18,958 nt of DNA from Nitrospinae bacterium RIFCSPLOWO2_12_FULL_45_22. GTDB lineage: Bacteria > 2-12-FULL-45-22. Below the pieces are notes generated by a model. That model searched no databases and was not told the origin of the DNA. It worked only from the letters and a program-made list of their open reading frames with translations. Location of the stretch: the NCBI GenBank assembly GCA_001803565.1, contig MHDQ01000006.1:1-18958 (forward strand), written 5' to 3'. The translations under genes were made by a program, and so were the position numbers. Positions within the stretch are counted from its first letter, which is position 1, and each line of letters opens with the position of its first letter. This document shows positions 7,219 to 14,338 of the stretch, in pieces.

Positions 7219-7339
7219 ACCGCAGAGAACACAAAGATACGTACATCGTAAGGAGTGAGAAGTGAGGTGTAAGGGGGTGAGGAGTTATCGCTTTACGCCT
7301 TACTACTAATGCCTTACGGCTTTTTGCGTACTCTGCGGT
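7219..7339. repeat. CGCAGAG-type intergenic inverted repeat
   Basis: The outer arms 7219-7237 (ACCGCAGAGAACACAAAGA) and 7321-7339 (TTTTTGCGTACTCTGCGGT) are complementary at 16 of 19 positions. The interior is rich in GTAAGG/CCTTAC pieces, e.g. 7248-7253 against 7298-7303 or 7312-7317, and in GAGTGAG-type repeats related to the interior of the 4653-4770 palindrome. No gene is visible. It occupies the middle of the 525-bp divergent gap 7043-7567. Confidence 0.7.
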
Positions 7340-7425
7340 TCATTTCCACTTCTCCATTTCCCAAAACCCTCTATAGACCTGCAATTATCTCCTCTAGGGA
7401 CAAAATTTTGGGTATAATCGTACGA

Positions 7426-7455
7426 TTGACCTGCCAAGTAGGGACAGGTTATAAT
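7426..7455 (+). promoter_or_regulatory. Near-consensus sigma-70 promoter for the secreted propeller protein
   Basis: TTGACC (7426-7431) and a perfect TATAAT (7450-7455) are separated by 18 bp on the plus strand, giving a start near 7462 and a leader of about 105 nt. An imperfect inverted repeat, ACCTG (7429-7433) against CAGGT (7445-7449), spans the spacer and could be an operator. Confidence 0.65.
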
Positions 7456-7507
7456 TACTGAAATATTTGTTTTGGCTACAAAGAAATTATAAGAGGGGAG
7501 GTAAAAT

Positions 7508-7533
7508 ATTAGGGGCCTCTCGACGACCCTAAT
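7508..7533 (+). other. Leader hairpin upstream of the propeller gene
   Basis: ATTAGGG (7508-7514) pairs perfectly with CCCTAAT (7527-7533). Part of its loop, CCTCT, can instead pair with an upstream AGAGG near 7492, so two alternative structures are possible 22 nt before the ribosome-binding site AAGGAGG (7556-7562). No known riboswitch class was recognised. Confidence 0.4.
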
Positions 7534-7567
7534 CGGGTTCATCTATGTACGAGGAAAGGAGGAAACC

Positions 7568-9271
7568 ATGCTACACAGGGACAAGCAGAAGGGAGGGGCT
7601 AAGAACACGATAGGCCGGAAAGAGAAGAATAATGCTGGCCGCCAAAACTTGAGGTTCTTAGGAGGGCTATTAGGCCTGATCGGGGCATTCTTGCTTCTCT
7701 GGACAGGGATAGTACCAGCGCAGGGGATACCGGAAAACGGGATCCTGTATTACTCGGTGACGGACAATACGGTCCGCGGCATCGATGTGGTAACTCAGGC
7801 GGAGGTCGCGTCGCTCCCGACGACAGCCTTCGTTGGAGCAGTGGTGGGCGGTGCCCGGGAGATTGCGTTCGATCCCGTAACGCGTCTGATATGGTACTCT
7901 GCAACCGACAACACCATCCGTTCCCTGAATAGAGATACGCTTGCAGAGGGCCCCCAAATCAGCGGGATCCCTGGTGCTGTCATTGGCGCAGCCCGCCATG
8001 TTTTTATTGACTACGCGCGTCGCAGGCTGTTGGTACCTATCACTGACGGTTCTGTCCAGATATATAACCTCTCAAACCAGCAGCCATCGGGCCAGATCCC
8101 TATCAGTTTTTTCACAGACGGGAATGTGGGCGGATATCGGCACTTTGTTTCTGACGTCCGGACGGGGAACCTTTGGTACGCAGCGACCGATGGATCTTTC
8201 CGAGAGATGGACCCCGACACAATGACGCTTACAGGGAAAGTGATTTCCTTCGGTGTCCAGATTGGCGCCAATCCCGGTGCCTACCGCCACTTCGTTGTGG
8301 ACCCTGCACGATACTTACTTCTCTATGCTGTCACAGACGGGAGTATTGCCTCGATCAATCTCACAACGCTCCAGGCTGCCCAGTTCAACATCTCGGCCGC
8401 TGCCTTCGTTGGTGCCAACCCTGGTGCGGGGCGGGTAATCACCTACGAGCCTTCCCTCCGCGGATTGACAGTGATCCTGGACGACGGTGGTGAGAATTTC
8501 GGCCCAGGCGATCGTCTTAAACTCTCGGTCGGGGTCGCCAATCCCGATAGCTCGGTGACTGTGGATGCGTATCTGGTACTCATTTTCCCAGATGGGAGCC
8601 GCGTGTTCTTCGAACGCGGGGAAGGTGGCAGTTTGATCCCCGCGGCAGCCACGGCCGATCCTACTACTTGGAAAAAGCTTCTTTCAAGGGTTACACTTAC
8701 TACGGGGCTGGATACCGGTTCAGTTCCTATACTGGATTATACCTTTACAGGCAGCGAGCCGACTGGTACTTATCAGTGGATGCTGGCATTTATGAATGCC
8801 GGGACGTTGGATGTGCTCACTTACAAGAGTGAGCCTTTCCTGGTAGGTACCTATGCGCTGTCCAAGTTCGTGGGGAAATGGGTGGGGAGCTGGACCAACC
8901 AGACATTTGGCTCGACCGGATCGGCGGTCTTTGAGGTTGCTGATAGCTCTCCTGGTGTCGTGACGATCACGATTGATTTAGGCGGAAATGTCTTTGGTGG
9001 TGTAGATCCACCGGCCTTTACGGTGACAGCTAAGCTGAATTCAGATGGAAGCATCACATTAGGCGGGGGGTCGTCGGATTTCGGCACGCTAAAGGCCACG
9101 GCTAAGGTCGACGGGACGCTCAATGGCACCATTGACTCAATCCCCTCGACGGGCATTAAGTCAGCGGACTTCTCCGGGAGGCTTTCGGACGGCTTACTCA
9201 ATTTGAATTACACTGTGAACTTCACCGACACGACAAAGGCTGTGGGGATTCTGAAGGCGACACGCCAGTAA
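7568..9271 (+). CDS. Exported protein with five propeller-like repeats, an Ig-like middle and a beta-rich C-terminal domain
   Basis: A 567-aa protein with a basic 28-residue N-terminus and a hydrophobic segment at about 29-49. VPAQG (49-53) is a plausible signal-peptidase site, so it is probably exported. Residues 58-297 hold five tandem repeats of about 47 residues around the pattern L-x-Y-x-x-TD-x-x-I-x-x-x-x-x-T, each ending R-x-x-x-x-D, consistent with blades of a beta-propeller. Residues about 299-425 resemble an Ig-like domain, and 432-567 form a glycine-rich beta domain beginning GKWVGSW. The start is supported by AAGGAGG five bases upstream and by a strong promoter. It is the only plus-strand gene and is visibly richer in G+C than its neighbours, a sign of transfer. 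I do not recognise a characterised homologue; binding or adhesion is only a guess. Confidence 0.85.
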   Translation: MLHRDKQKGGAKNTIGRKEKNNAGRQNLRFLGGLLGLIGAFLLLWTGIVPAQGIPENGILYYSVTDNTVRGIDVVTQAEVASLPTTAFVGAVVGGAREIAFDPVTRLIWYSATDNTIRSLNRDTLAEGPQISGIPGAVIGAARHVFIDYARRRLLVPITDGSVQIYNLSNQQPSGQIPISFFTDGNVGGYRHFVSDVRTGNLWYAATDGSFREMDPDTMTLTGKVISFGVQIGANPGAYRHFVVDPARYLLLYAVTDGSIASINLTTLQAAQFNISAAAFVGANPGAGRVITYEPSLRGLTVILDDGGENFGPGDRLKLSVGVANPDSSVTVDAYLVLIFPDGSRVFFERGEGGSLIPAAATADPTTWKKLLSRVTLTTGLDTGSVPILDYTFTGSEPTGTYQWMLAFMNAGTLDVLTYKSEPFLVGTYALSKFVGKWVGSWTNQTFGSTGSAVFEVADSSPGVVTITIDLGGNVFGGVDPPAFTVTAKLNSDGSITLGGGSSDFGTLKATAKVDGTLNGTIDSIPSTGIKSADFSGRLSDGLLNLNYTVNFTDTTKAVGILKATRQ

Positions 9272-9350
9272 CCTCAATCGGGCTGGTCCCTCGTCATCTC
9301 ACCTCGGTGACCTGGTTCGGAGCCTTTCCAAAGTGAGGTCAGGGGAATGG
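9256..9350. repeat. Long direct repeat, copy 1 (about 95 bp)
   Basis: This segment aligns with 16447-16540, with blocks GGCGACACG, AGTAACCTC, TCCCTCGTCATCT, TCGGT and AGGTCAGGGGAATGG identical and a diverged centre. By eye about 75-80% of positions match. It starts in the last codons of the propeller gene, and its stop codon lies inside the repeat. ACCTCA (9271-9276) can pair with TGAGGT (9334-9339). It sits between convergent genes and could end transcription, though no T-run is present. Confidence 0.75.
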
Positions 9351-9403
9351 CAGTCTGGGAAGAGCCACACCCACGTCAATAAAAATTAATACCAATTCTG
9401 TTA

Positions 9404-10072
9404 TTAGCCGTGGGATTCATATTCTTGCTGAATCTCTTCTTCTTTGGGTATTATTTTTAGCTCTACCCGGCGGTTCATTTGCTGGCCTTCCGGGGTATCA
9501 TTACTAGCTACGGGTATGGTTTCTCCATACCCTCTAGCCTTGATCCGGGTGGAGTTAATCCCTTCGGCTACCAAAAAGGTCTTTACGGATTCGGCCCGCC
9601 TCTCTGACAACCTCTGGTTATGCTCTGCCCTACCCTGGCTGTCCGTATGACCGGCTACTTCCAGGTAGGAATGGGGATATCTTTGTAAGACATCGGCTAC
9701 TTCTCTCAATTTACTCTGGCTGCCAGGCTTCAGCTCAGTAGAGTTAACATCGAATAGGAGCTCACCGGGCATGTTAATTACTAGGGTATTTTCTTTGCGT
9801 TGCGTAGCAAGACCCGCTATGCGCTGCATCTCTTTCTCTTGTTGATCCAGATACCAACCGATCAATCCTCCAGCAACTGCCCCAGCCGCTGCCCCAATGA
9901 TAGCACCACGGGTCTGTCTTTTAGCACCGGCTGCTCCTATAGCCGCTCCCGTAGCTGCTCCTACAACGGCACCGGTTTCCCGTTTACCCCACTTCCATTC
10001 TGAGCAACCAGTGAAGGCAAAAGAGCTAATAAGCACCCAGGTAAATCCCTTGTATATAATGGATCTTTGCAT
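9404..10072 (-). CDS. OmpA-family lipoprotein with glycine zipper (YiaD-like)
   Basis: A 222-aa envelope protein. The signal peptide ends in FTGC, predicting lipidation at Cys23. A glycine-zipper segment follows at about 33-73 (repeated GAxxGAxxGAxxG), then an OmpA-like peptidoglycan-binding domain (about 95-212). The latter carries the diaminopimelate-binding pattern GHTDSQGRAEHNQRLSERRA and RGYGE...NRRVEL. E. coli YiaD has the same domain order. It should tether the outer membrane to peptidoglycan. AGGAGG lies 11 bases before the ATG. It is the last gene of the five-gene exported-protein string, 117 bp after its neighbour, and ends convergently with the propeller gene. No sigma-54 or strong sigma-70 promoter was seen directly upstream. 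Confidence 0.93.
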   Translation of the reverse strand: MQRSIIYKGFTWVLISSFAFTGCSEWKWGKRETGAVVGAATGAAIGAAGAKRQTRGAIIGAAAGAVAGGLIGWYLDQQEKEMQRIAGLATQRKENTLVINMPGELLFDVNSTELKPGSQSKLREVADVLQRYPHSYLEVAGHTDSQGRAEHNQRLSERRAESVKTFLVAEGINSTRIKARGYGETIPVASNDTPEGQQMNRRVELKIIPKEEEIQQEYESHG

Positions 10073-10169
10073 AAATCTGACTCCCTCCTTTCTAACTAAC
10101 TATCATAAATTAGTTTGGGTGGATCATTGGATAACTCTTCTTATCCTAAGTCTGCTTATCCCCTAACAG

Positions 10170-10185
10170 GGTCCTCGAAAGGACC
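10170..10185. other. Small perfect hairpin between OmpA-type genes
   Basis: GGTCCT and AGGACC form a 6-bp stem around CGAA, a GNRA-like tetraloop when read on the plus strand and TTCG on the minus strand. It lies just after the stop of the 10190-10765 gene. No T-run follows on the minus strand, so it is more likely an mRNA stabiliser or processing site than a terminator. Confidence 0.4.
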
Positions 10186-10189
10186 AACT

Positions 10190-10765
10190 CTATTGCAAAT
10201 TTGTCTCTACTAGGAGGATTTCGGCTTGTCTATTTATGGATCTTCCCTCATAGGTTTCATTAGGGCTCTTCGGTAGGAATTCGCCAAGACTCTCTACGTA
10301 GACCCTATAAGGCAAAATTTCTGGTTTACCAAGCAGGTATGCCGCTACCATTTGAGCCCTTCTCTGCCCCAGTTCTAAATTGTATGCCTCTGGTCCCACA
10401 TTATCCGTATGGCCCACTACGAATACCGCCAGATTCTCCTTAGCAATTAGCTCTTGGGCAATTTGATCCAGGGTATCCTTGGCCTGTTCCGGTAATTGCC
10501 ATTTATCGAAACCAAACATAATGGAGTGGGTTGCAAGCAATTTCTTGACAATACCTTTTTTGTCTAAGCGGGCAAGCTCTTCCCTAATATGGGTGTCCTC
10601 CGCCTTCAATTCCTCAACCTGGGAAGAGAGGTCAGTAATTTTGGTTTCTAAGGGCCGTACCTTTTGTTCCACAAAGCCTTTAGTGGCACAGCCTTGAGCA
10701 CCTATCAAAAGGAAGCTCACTAAAGCTAATGAAAAAAACAACGATAAAACCTTTATCTGCTTCAT
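10190..10765 (-). CDS. OmpA-family peptidoglycan-binding lipoprotein with N-terminal coiled coil
   Basis: A 191-aa exported protein with a hydrophobic signal segment ending IGAQGC, a somewhat atypical lipobox predicting lipidation at Cys26. Residues about 30-65 are a heptad-rich, probably coiled-coil stretch. The C-terminal OmpA-like domain has GHTDNVGPEAYNLELGQRRA and ends INRQAEIL, where most relatives have NRRVE: Arg-Arg is replaced by Arg-Gln, so peptidoglycan affinity may differ slightly. I chose the ATG at 10765, because GGAGGTG precedes it and the signal sequence begins there. The ATG at 10786 would add seven charged residues and cannot be excluded. It follows the 10818-11420 gene closely and is probably co-transcribed. 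Confidence 0.9.
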   Translation of the reverse strand: MKQIKVLSLFFSLALVSFLLIGAQGCATKGFVEQKVRPLETKITDLSSQVEELKAEDTHIREELARLDKKGIVKKLLATHSIMFGFDKWQLPEQAKDTLDQIAQELIAKENLAVFVVGHTDNVGPEAYNLELGQRRAQMVAAYLLGKPEILPYRVYVESLGEFLPKSPNETYEGRSINRQAEILLVETNLQ

Positions 10766-10817
10766 GATTTTCTTCACCTCCGTCATGAGTTTTTATTCCT
10801 CAGATCTACAGTAATGG

Positions 10818-11420
10818 TCAGTCCTTTTTTCTCCTTAGTTCGATGATAATTTGATCAAAGCCCTTTCCAGCGCTACGCCATTGAATAACTCTGAAGGGCT
10901 CTAAGCCAAAGTAGTCAGAAACTACCCGCAAGAGTACCAAGTTAATTATATCTTCATTGCTTAAGGTTATATACCGAGCTTTTGGTACCCTTTTCCTATA
11001 ATATCCATAGGCATTACCAAACGGGGGGCCAACCCTTGCCTGACGGGGTATAGGGACATAGTAGATATCGGGACTTAGTCCTAACCGGAGACTAATATCG
11101 AGCCAATTAGCGCCTCCTAATCTCCAATTCAACAAAATATCAGGGTTGGTTTTTGTGCGTTGGGAAATAAATAGCACAACCGGAATTTCTTCATAGATAA
11201 TTCGTTCAGCTAAGGTTTCTATCAGGGAAGGCTTCACCCGGAAATAATCGATATAGACCTCAGTGAGGCAGAAATGGGGGTTCTTATGTTGTTTAAATTT
11301 TTTTCTTGCCTTTGCTTCGCTAGCTGGGGGGTAAATCAATATCACCAAAGATATTGCCAGCAGCAATCCCGTCACCGTCAATACTTTTGACAACCTTCTT
11401 CGTTCATTGATGCCTAGCAT
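10818..11420 (-). CDS. Conserved exported protein of unknown function
   Basis: A 200-aa protein with a signal anchor at about 14-31 (VLTVTGLLLAISLVILIYPP), followed by ASEA as a possible cleavage site. The mature part shows a recurrent pattern: LTEVYIDYF near 52, VVLFISQRTKTNPD, WLDISLRLGLSPDIYYVP, then GPPFGNAYGYYRKR and LSNEDIINLVLL. I recognise this as a conserved hypothetical pattern in anaerobic diderm bacteria but know no function for it. It lies third in the sigma-54-linked string between another exported protein and an OmpA-type lipoprotein, so an envelope role is likely. The start has AAGGAG ten bases upstream. Residues near the end (SAGKGFDQIIIELRRKK) are basic. Confidence 0.78.
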   Translation of the reverse strand: MLGINERRRLSKVLTVTGLLLAISLVILIYPPASEAKARKKFKQHKNPHFCLTEVYIDYFRVKPSLIETLAERIIYEEIPVVLFISQRTKTNPDILLNWRLGGANWLDISLRLGLSPDIYYVPIPRQARVGPPFGNAYGYYRKRVPKARYITLSNEDIINLVLLRVVSDYFGLEPFRVIQWRSAGKGFDQIIIELRRKKD

Positions 11421-11447
11421 GGTACGAATACTCCTTGTTTGCTATCA

Positions 11448-11487
11448 ACGGGTGGGGTATCATCACTTCGGAGACTACCCCACCCGT
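11448..11487. other. Strong intergenic hairpin (12-bp perfect stem)
   Basis: ACGGGTGGGGTA (11448-11459) is the exact reverse complement of TACCCCACCCGT (11476-11487), with a 16-nt loop containing CTTCGGAG. It lies between the 11497-11997 and 10818-11420 genes. It is GC-rich enough to halt or protect RNA, but no T-run follows on the minus strand. It could be a partial terminator that lowers expression of the three downstream genes. Confidence 0.65.
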
Positions 11488-11496
11488 AGAAAACCA

Positions 11497-11997
11497 CTAT
11501 CTTTCGGTTAATATATCTAACACCGATTTTACCAGGGTCTGATGGGGACCCAGGTCAAAATGGGCACTGGTCAAAAGATTACCCCTCGTATCATAAAAAT
11601 CAGCATCGATAGAGATGTTATTTCCTGAGGTATTGGTCAGGAAAAGGAAACTGTCTAAGTGTCGGTTAAAGATGGCACGGGTCTTATCTTTATCTAGGCT
11701 GGGTCGCTCTCGATCGTCCCCCTTGTCTCCCTCTTCTTCAGCTATTGCAGCATATATAGCACTGAAGATAAAAGGAGGTTCACCTGACAAAGAAGGGATC
11801 TGATAATTGATAATCTTCTCCATACCAGGGTTCATGGTAGTGACCATACCAATAAGCTGGTCACTAGTGGAGCGGAAATTTACAGAACCCATAAAGGTTT
11901 TTTTGCCATTGGCCAGAACAGGGGTCGAACCCACAAGGGTCAAGGCCAAAGCCACAAATACTACCTTCTTGATTAACCCCTTTTTAAATTGCCTCAT
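11497..11997 (-). CDS. Small secreted protein of unknown function
   Basis: A 166-aa protein with a clear signal peptide: a basic start (KKGLIKKV), a hydrophobic core, and cleavage likely after VLA near residue 29. The mature protein has an acidic, low-complexity stretch around 85-100 (EEEGDKGDDRERP). Its C-terminal part, FLFLTNTSGNNISIDADFYDTRGNLL then FDLGPHQTL, resembles short beta-sandwich domains seen in secreted proteins of environmental bacteria. No catalytic motif is visible. GAGGG six bases before the ATG supports the start. It is second in the exported-protein string, 71 bp after the sigma-54-linked lipoprotein and with a hairpin on each side. Function unknown. Confidence 0.75.
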   Translation of the reverse strand: MRQFKKGLIKKVVFVALALTLVGSTPVLANGKKTFMGSVNFRSTSDQLIGMVTTMNPGMEKIINYQIPSLSGEPPFIFSAIYAAIAEEEGDKGDDRERPSLDKDKTRAIFNRHLDSFLFLTNTSGNNISIDADFYDTRGNLLTSAHFDLGPHQTLVKSVLDILTER

Positions 11998-12030
11998 GAT
12001 GGACCCTCTTTTCTTTTATTTAGGATAATG

Positions 12031-12059
12031 TTGCCTCCCATGATTTGTTATGGGAGCAA
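12031..12059. other. Intergenic hairpin
   Basis: TTGCCTCCCAT (12031-12041) pairs with ATGGGAGCAA (12050-12059) with a single bulged base. It lies downstream of the PG_binding lipoprotein stop. With no T-run on the minus strand, readthrough into the following exported genes is plausible. Confidence 0.5.
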
Positions 12060-12068
12060 AACCACGGT

Positions 12069-12641
12069 TCACAGATCTTTGTAACCTGAAGTTTTAACCT
12101 GACTCAACCTAGCCCGGGTAATGGGACCTGCTATACCATCCACAGTGAGGTCCTGATTCCTTTGGAAGTTCATTATCGCCCGGCGCGTCCGGGCTCCCAT
12201 AATGCCATCTATGGGGCCGCAATCATAACCCATGCTCCCAAGGGACTTTTGCAATTCTGCTACTGCTGGATCATACCGGGCATAGGATCTGCTGGAGTAG
12301 TTAGCCGAAGGAGAGGATGAAGAATACCTTCTTGGTGTTCCCCGGTCTTCTACTGCACTGCCAATAAGCCCGCCGGCTGCACCTCCTAACCCACTCCCGA
12401 TCAGGAGACCAGTAGCGGTTTCCCCTACTGCACTGCCGATTAGTCCACCGGCTAGGCCACCAGTAGCTACCCCAGCACCGATGCCTAAGGCGGTCTTGGG
12501 GTTATCTTGCACCCACCTCTGCATCCCTGTACATCCAGAAAGCAGGGTCATAAGCAACCCAGCCACTAGGGTTATGACTAATCCGGCTACAAAAATAAAG
12601 GAGAGAGCAGTCATTAGGTCTTTCCGCGCATAATTAATCAT
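12069..12641 (-). CDS. Lipoprotein with glycine zipper and PG_binding_1 domain
   Basis: A 190-aa envelope protein and the first gene after the sigma-54 promoter. It has a long hydrophobic signal region (about 10-35) ending LLSGC, so Cys37 is probably lipidated. Glycine-zipper repeats (GIGAGVATGGLAGGLIG and a second set) span about 52-96. A Ser/Tyr-rich linker follows, then a PG_binding_1-type domain (about 125-182) with the typical LQ-x-x-L...G...DGI-x-G-x-x-TRRAI-x-x-FQ pattern. The ATG at 12641 is chosen because AGGAGG (12650-12655, read on the minus strand) sits eight bases upstream. The GTG at 12650 overlaps that site. Expected role: a periplasmic or outer-membrane lipoprotein bound to peptidoglycan, part of the envelope response led by the adjacent regulator. 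Confidence 0.9.
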   Translation of the reverse strand: MINYARKDLMTALSFIFVAGLVITLVAGLLMTLLSGCTGMQRWVQDNPKTALGIGAGVATGGLAGGLIGSAVGETATGLLIGSGLGGAAGGLIGSAVEDRGTPRRYSSSSPSANYSSRSYARYDPAVAELQKSLGSMGYDCGPIDGIMGARTRRAIMNFQRNQDLTVDGIAGPITRARLSQVKTSGYKDL

Positions 12642-12690
12642 CTTTCTCACCTCCTCTCGTTTCTTTGTTAAATATCTATTTCTTTAGTAT

Positions 12691-12706
12691 AGCAAAAAGT
12701 ATACCA
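12691..12706 (-). promoter_or_regulatory. Sigma-54 (-24/-12) promoter of the envelope-protein operon
   Basis: The minus strand reads TGGTATACTTTTTGCT, with GG and GC exactly ten bases apart, matching TGG-N10-TTGC-type sigma-54 promoters. Transcription would begin near 12680, about 40 nt before the lipoprotein start. The gene immediately upstream encodes an NtrC-family sigma-54 activator with an intact GAYTGA loop. Confidence 0.75.
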
Positions 12707-12819
12707 AGCAATAAATGGGTAGATATCACTTACCATAAGAACCCCATCCTTACTGCTTAGTTTTATTATTATGGGTTGCGATAAATGGTTCTGCGGGGGA
12801 AAATAAAAAAGGGGATATA

Positions 12820-12837
12820 TGTAGGATTATATATACA
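12820..12837. promoter_or_regulatory. Possible activator-binding dyad 1
   Basis: TGTA-N10-TACA (TGTAGGATTATATATACA) lies about 115 bp upstream of the sigma-54 promoter, a usual distance for enhancer sites of NtrC-type regulators. AT-rich DNA makes chance likely; treat as a candidate. Confidence 0.35.
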
Positions 12838-12870
12838 CTTTTTATGATGTAGCTGAATACCTCAAATTTT

Positions 12871-12901
12871 TGTATGGGTATGCTATAGGATAATACCTAC
12901 A
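12871..12901. promoter_or_regulatory. Possible activator-binding dyad 2
   Basis: A 31-bp imperfect dyad starts TGTATGGGTAT and ends ATACCTACA. On the minus strand its edge reads TGTAGGTATTAT, close to TGTAGGATTAT in dyad 1. Both sit in the 310-bp gap between the regulator gene and the sigma-54 promoter. The rest of this AT-rich gap shows no gene. Confidence 0.35.
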
Positions 12902-12951
12902 TTTTATCCCACAGAATTGGTAGAGATGGATTTTGGGTAGGGGGGTTACTC

Positions 12952-14322
12952 TTACGGTTTTCTATAGTCCTTGATCCTCAACTCATATTTTCTTATCAGG
13001 TGATAGAGGTCTGCCCGGAATATCCCTAGCAGTTGAGCAGCTTTGCTCATATTACCTGTAGTGATGGCCAACGCTTGCTTCAAATAACCTTTCTCGAAAT
13101 CTTTTTTTGCCTCTTTAAGGATTTGGAAATCCATTGGTTGGGAGATAGTCTTTGATCCCAGGGCAAGAAAACAATCATTAGTAATAATATCATGGGTGGT
13201 CATGGCTAACGCATATTCTATTGCGTTTTCTAACTCCCGGATATTCCCCGGCCAGTCATATAGCATAAGTCTTTGCATAACTTCGGGCAATATCCCCTTA
13301 ACTTCTTTTCCTAGTTTCTGGCTATATTTCTTTAGGAAGTGGGCCGTCAACAAGGGGATATCCTCTCTCCTTTCTCGCAAAGGTGGTATATGGAGGGGTA
13401 TGACATGAATGCGATAATAGAGGTCTTCCCTAAAGGTTTTATTAGCTACCTCTTTTTCTAAATCTTTGTTAGTGGCTACTATAATTCGTATATCTACTTT
13501 TATAGGCTTTGCTCCACCTACTGGGTAGAAGTCCTTTTCTTGTAGTACCCGCAATAGTTTACCTTGCAAAGGTAATGGCATTTCGCCAATCTCATCCAAA
13601 AATAAGGTGCCTCCATCGGCTTGGGCGAATAGGCCTTTAGTGGTCTCGTGGGCGCCGGTATAGGCCCCTTTTACATGGCCAAACAATTCATTTTCCAGGA
13701 GGTTCTCTGGTATGGCCGCACAATTGATGACCACAAAGGGTTTATCATCCCGCTTGCTGCTTGCATGGATAGCGCGGGCTACGAGTTCTTTACCAGTACC
13801 ACTCTCTCCAGAGATATAGACTGTAGAATCGGTTTGGGCAATACGCCGAATTGGTTGTAAAACCTGCTGGATAGCCGGGCTATTGCCTATAATTTCCTGA
13901 AATTCGCTTTTTTCTTTAACCAGATGCTCTAACCGCTTGATTTCATGGGTAAGCCTGTGCTTCTCTAAGGCTTTGCTGACATGCAGGATTAATTCCCTAG
14001 GGTTATAGGGTTTGGTTAAATAACTATAGGCCCCTTTCTGCATGGCTTCTACAGCATTCTCGATGGTTCCGTAAGCAGTTAGGATTATTATGGGGAGGTC
14101 AGGATCAAACTGATGTAGTTCTTCCATCAACTCTAGCCCGTCTTTAGTGAGCAATCGCAGGTCAGTAATTGCCAGATCGAAGGTGATGTTTTGGGCCATC
14201 TTTAGGGCCTCTTCTGCCATAGAAGCAGTATGAGTTTCATACCCTTCGGTATCGAGTCTCTTTTTTATGGTCTTCAAGATATTTTTATCATCATCTATCA
14301 CTAAAATCCTATGTTGCTTCAT
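12952..14322 (-). CDS. Sigma-54-dependent NtrC-family response regulator (GlrR/QseF-like)
   Basis: A 456-aa response regulator. The receiver domain (1-120) has the acidic pocket DDD at 10-12, phospho-acceptor Asp54 and Lys104. The AAA+ domain (about 142-380) has Walker A GESGTGKE (172-179), the sigma-54 contact loop GAYTGA (219-224) and Walker [10 protein letters not shown] (239-247). A Fis-type helix-turn-helix ends the protein (about 421-447). All key residues are intact. The ATG at 14322 is preceded by AGGGGG eight bases upstream and begins the receiver fold; the longer frame adds 18 residues overlapping the preceding gene. It lies 16 bp after the lipoprotein gene. By analogy with GlrR/QseF it should be phosphorylated by the kinase at 14878-16386. 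The sigma-54 promoter at 12691-12706 is its obvious candidate target. Confidence 0.95.
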   Translation of the reverse strand: MKQHRILVIDDDKNILKTIKKRLDTEGYETHTASMAEEALKMAQNITFDLAITDLRLLTKDGLELMEELHQFDPDLPIIILTAYGTIENAVEAMQKGAYSYLTKPYNPRELILHVSKALEKHRLTHEIKRLEHLVKEKSEFQEIIGNSPAIQQVLQPIRRIAQTDSTVYISGESGTGKELVARAIHASSKRDDKPFVVINCAAIPENLLENELFGHVKGAYTGAHETTKGLFAQADGGTLFLDEIGEMPLPLQGKLLRVLQEKDFYPVGGAKPIKVDIRIIVATNKDLEKEVANKTFREDLYYRIHVIPLHIPPLRERREDIPLLTAHFLKKYSQKLGKEVKGILPEVMQRLMLYDWPGNIRELENAIEYALAMTTHDIITNDCFLALGSKTISQPMDFQILKEAKKDFEKGYLKQALAITTGNMSKAAQLLGIFRADLYHLIRKYELRIKDYRKP

Positions 14323-14338
14323 CGGACTACCCCCTGGC

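Noticed and set aside
7413-7418. A second TATAAT upstream of the propeller gene
   Set aside because: No acceptable -35 box lies 16-18 bp upstream; the pair at 7426-7455 is far better.
7306-7542. 78-codon minus-strand reading frame in the divergent gap
   Set aside because: It overlaps the promoter, leader hairpin and palindrome, has no ribosome-binding site or recognisable domain, and its composition is that of intergenic DNA.
7899-9201. Several long antisense and shifted reading frames within the propeller gene
   Set aside because: High G+C content removes stop codons in other frames; none has a ribosome-binding site or domain, while the main frame has repeats and a signal peptide.
10073-10189. 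Sigma-54 promoter before the last OmpA-type lipoprotein
   Set aside because: No GG-N10-GC spacing was found on the minus strand in this gap.
12642-12650. GTG at 12650 as start of the PG_binding lipoprotein
   Set aside because: The GTG overlaps the AGGAGG site itself; the ATG at 12641 has ideal eight-base spacing.
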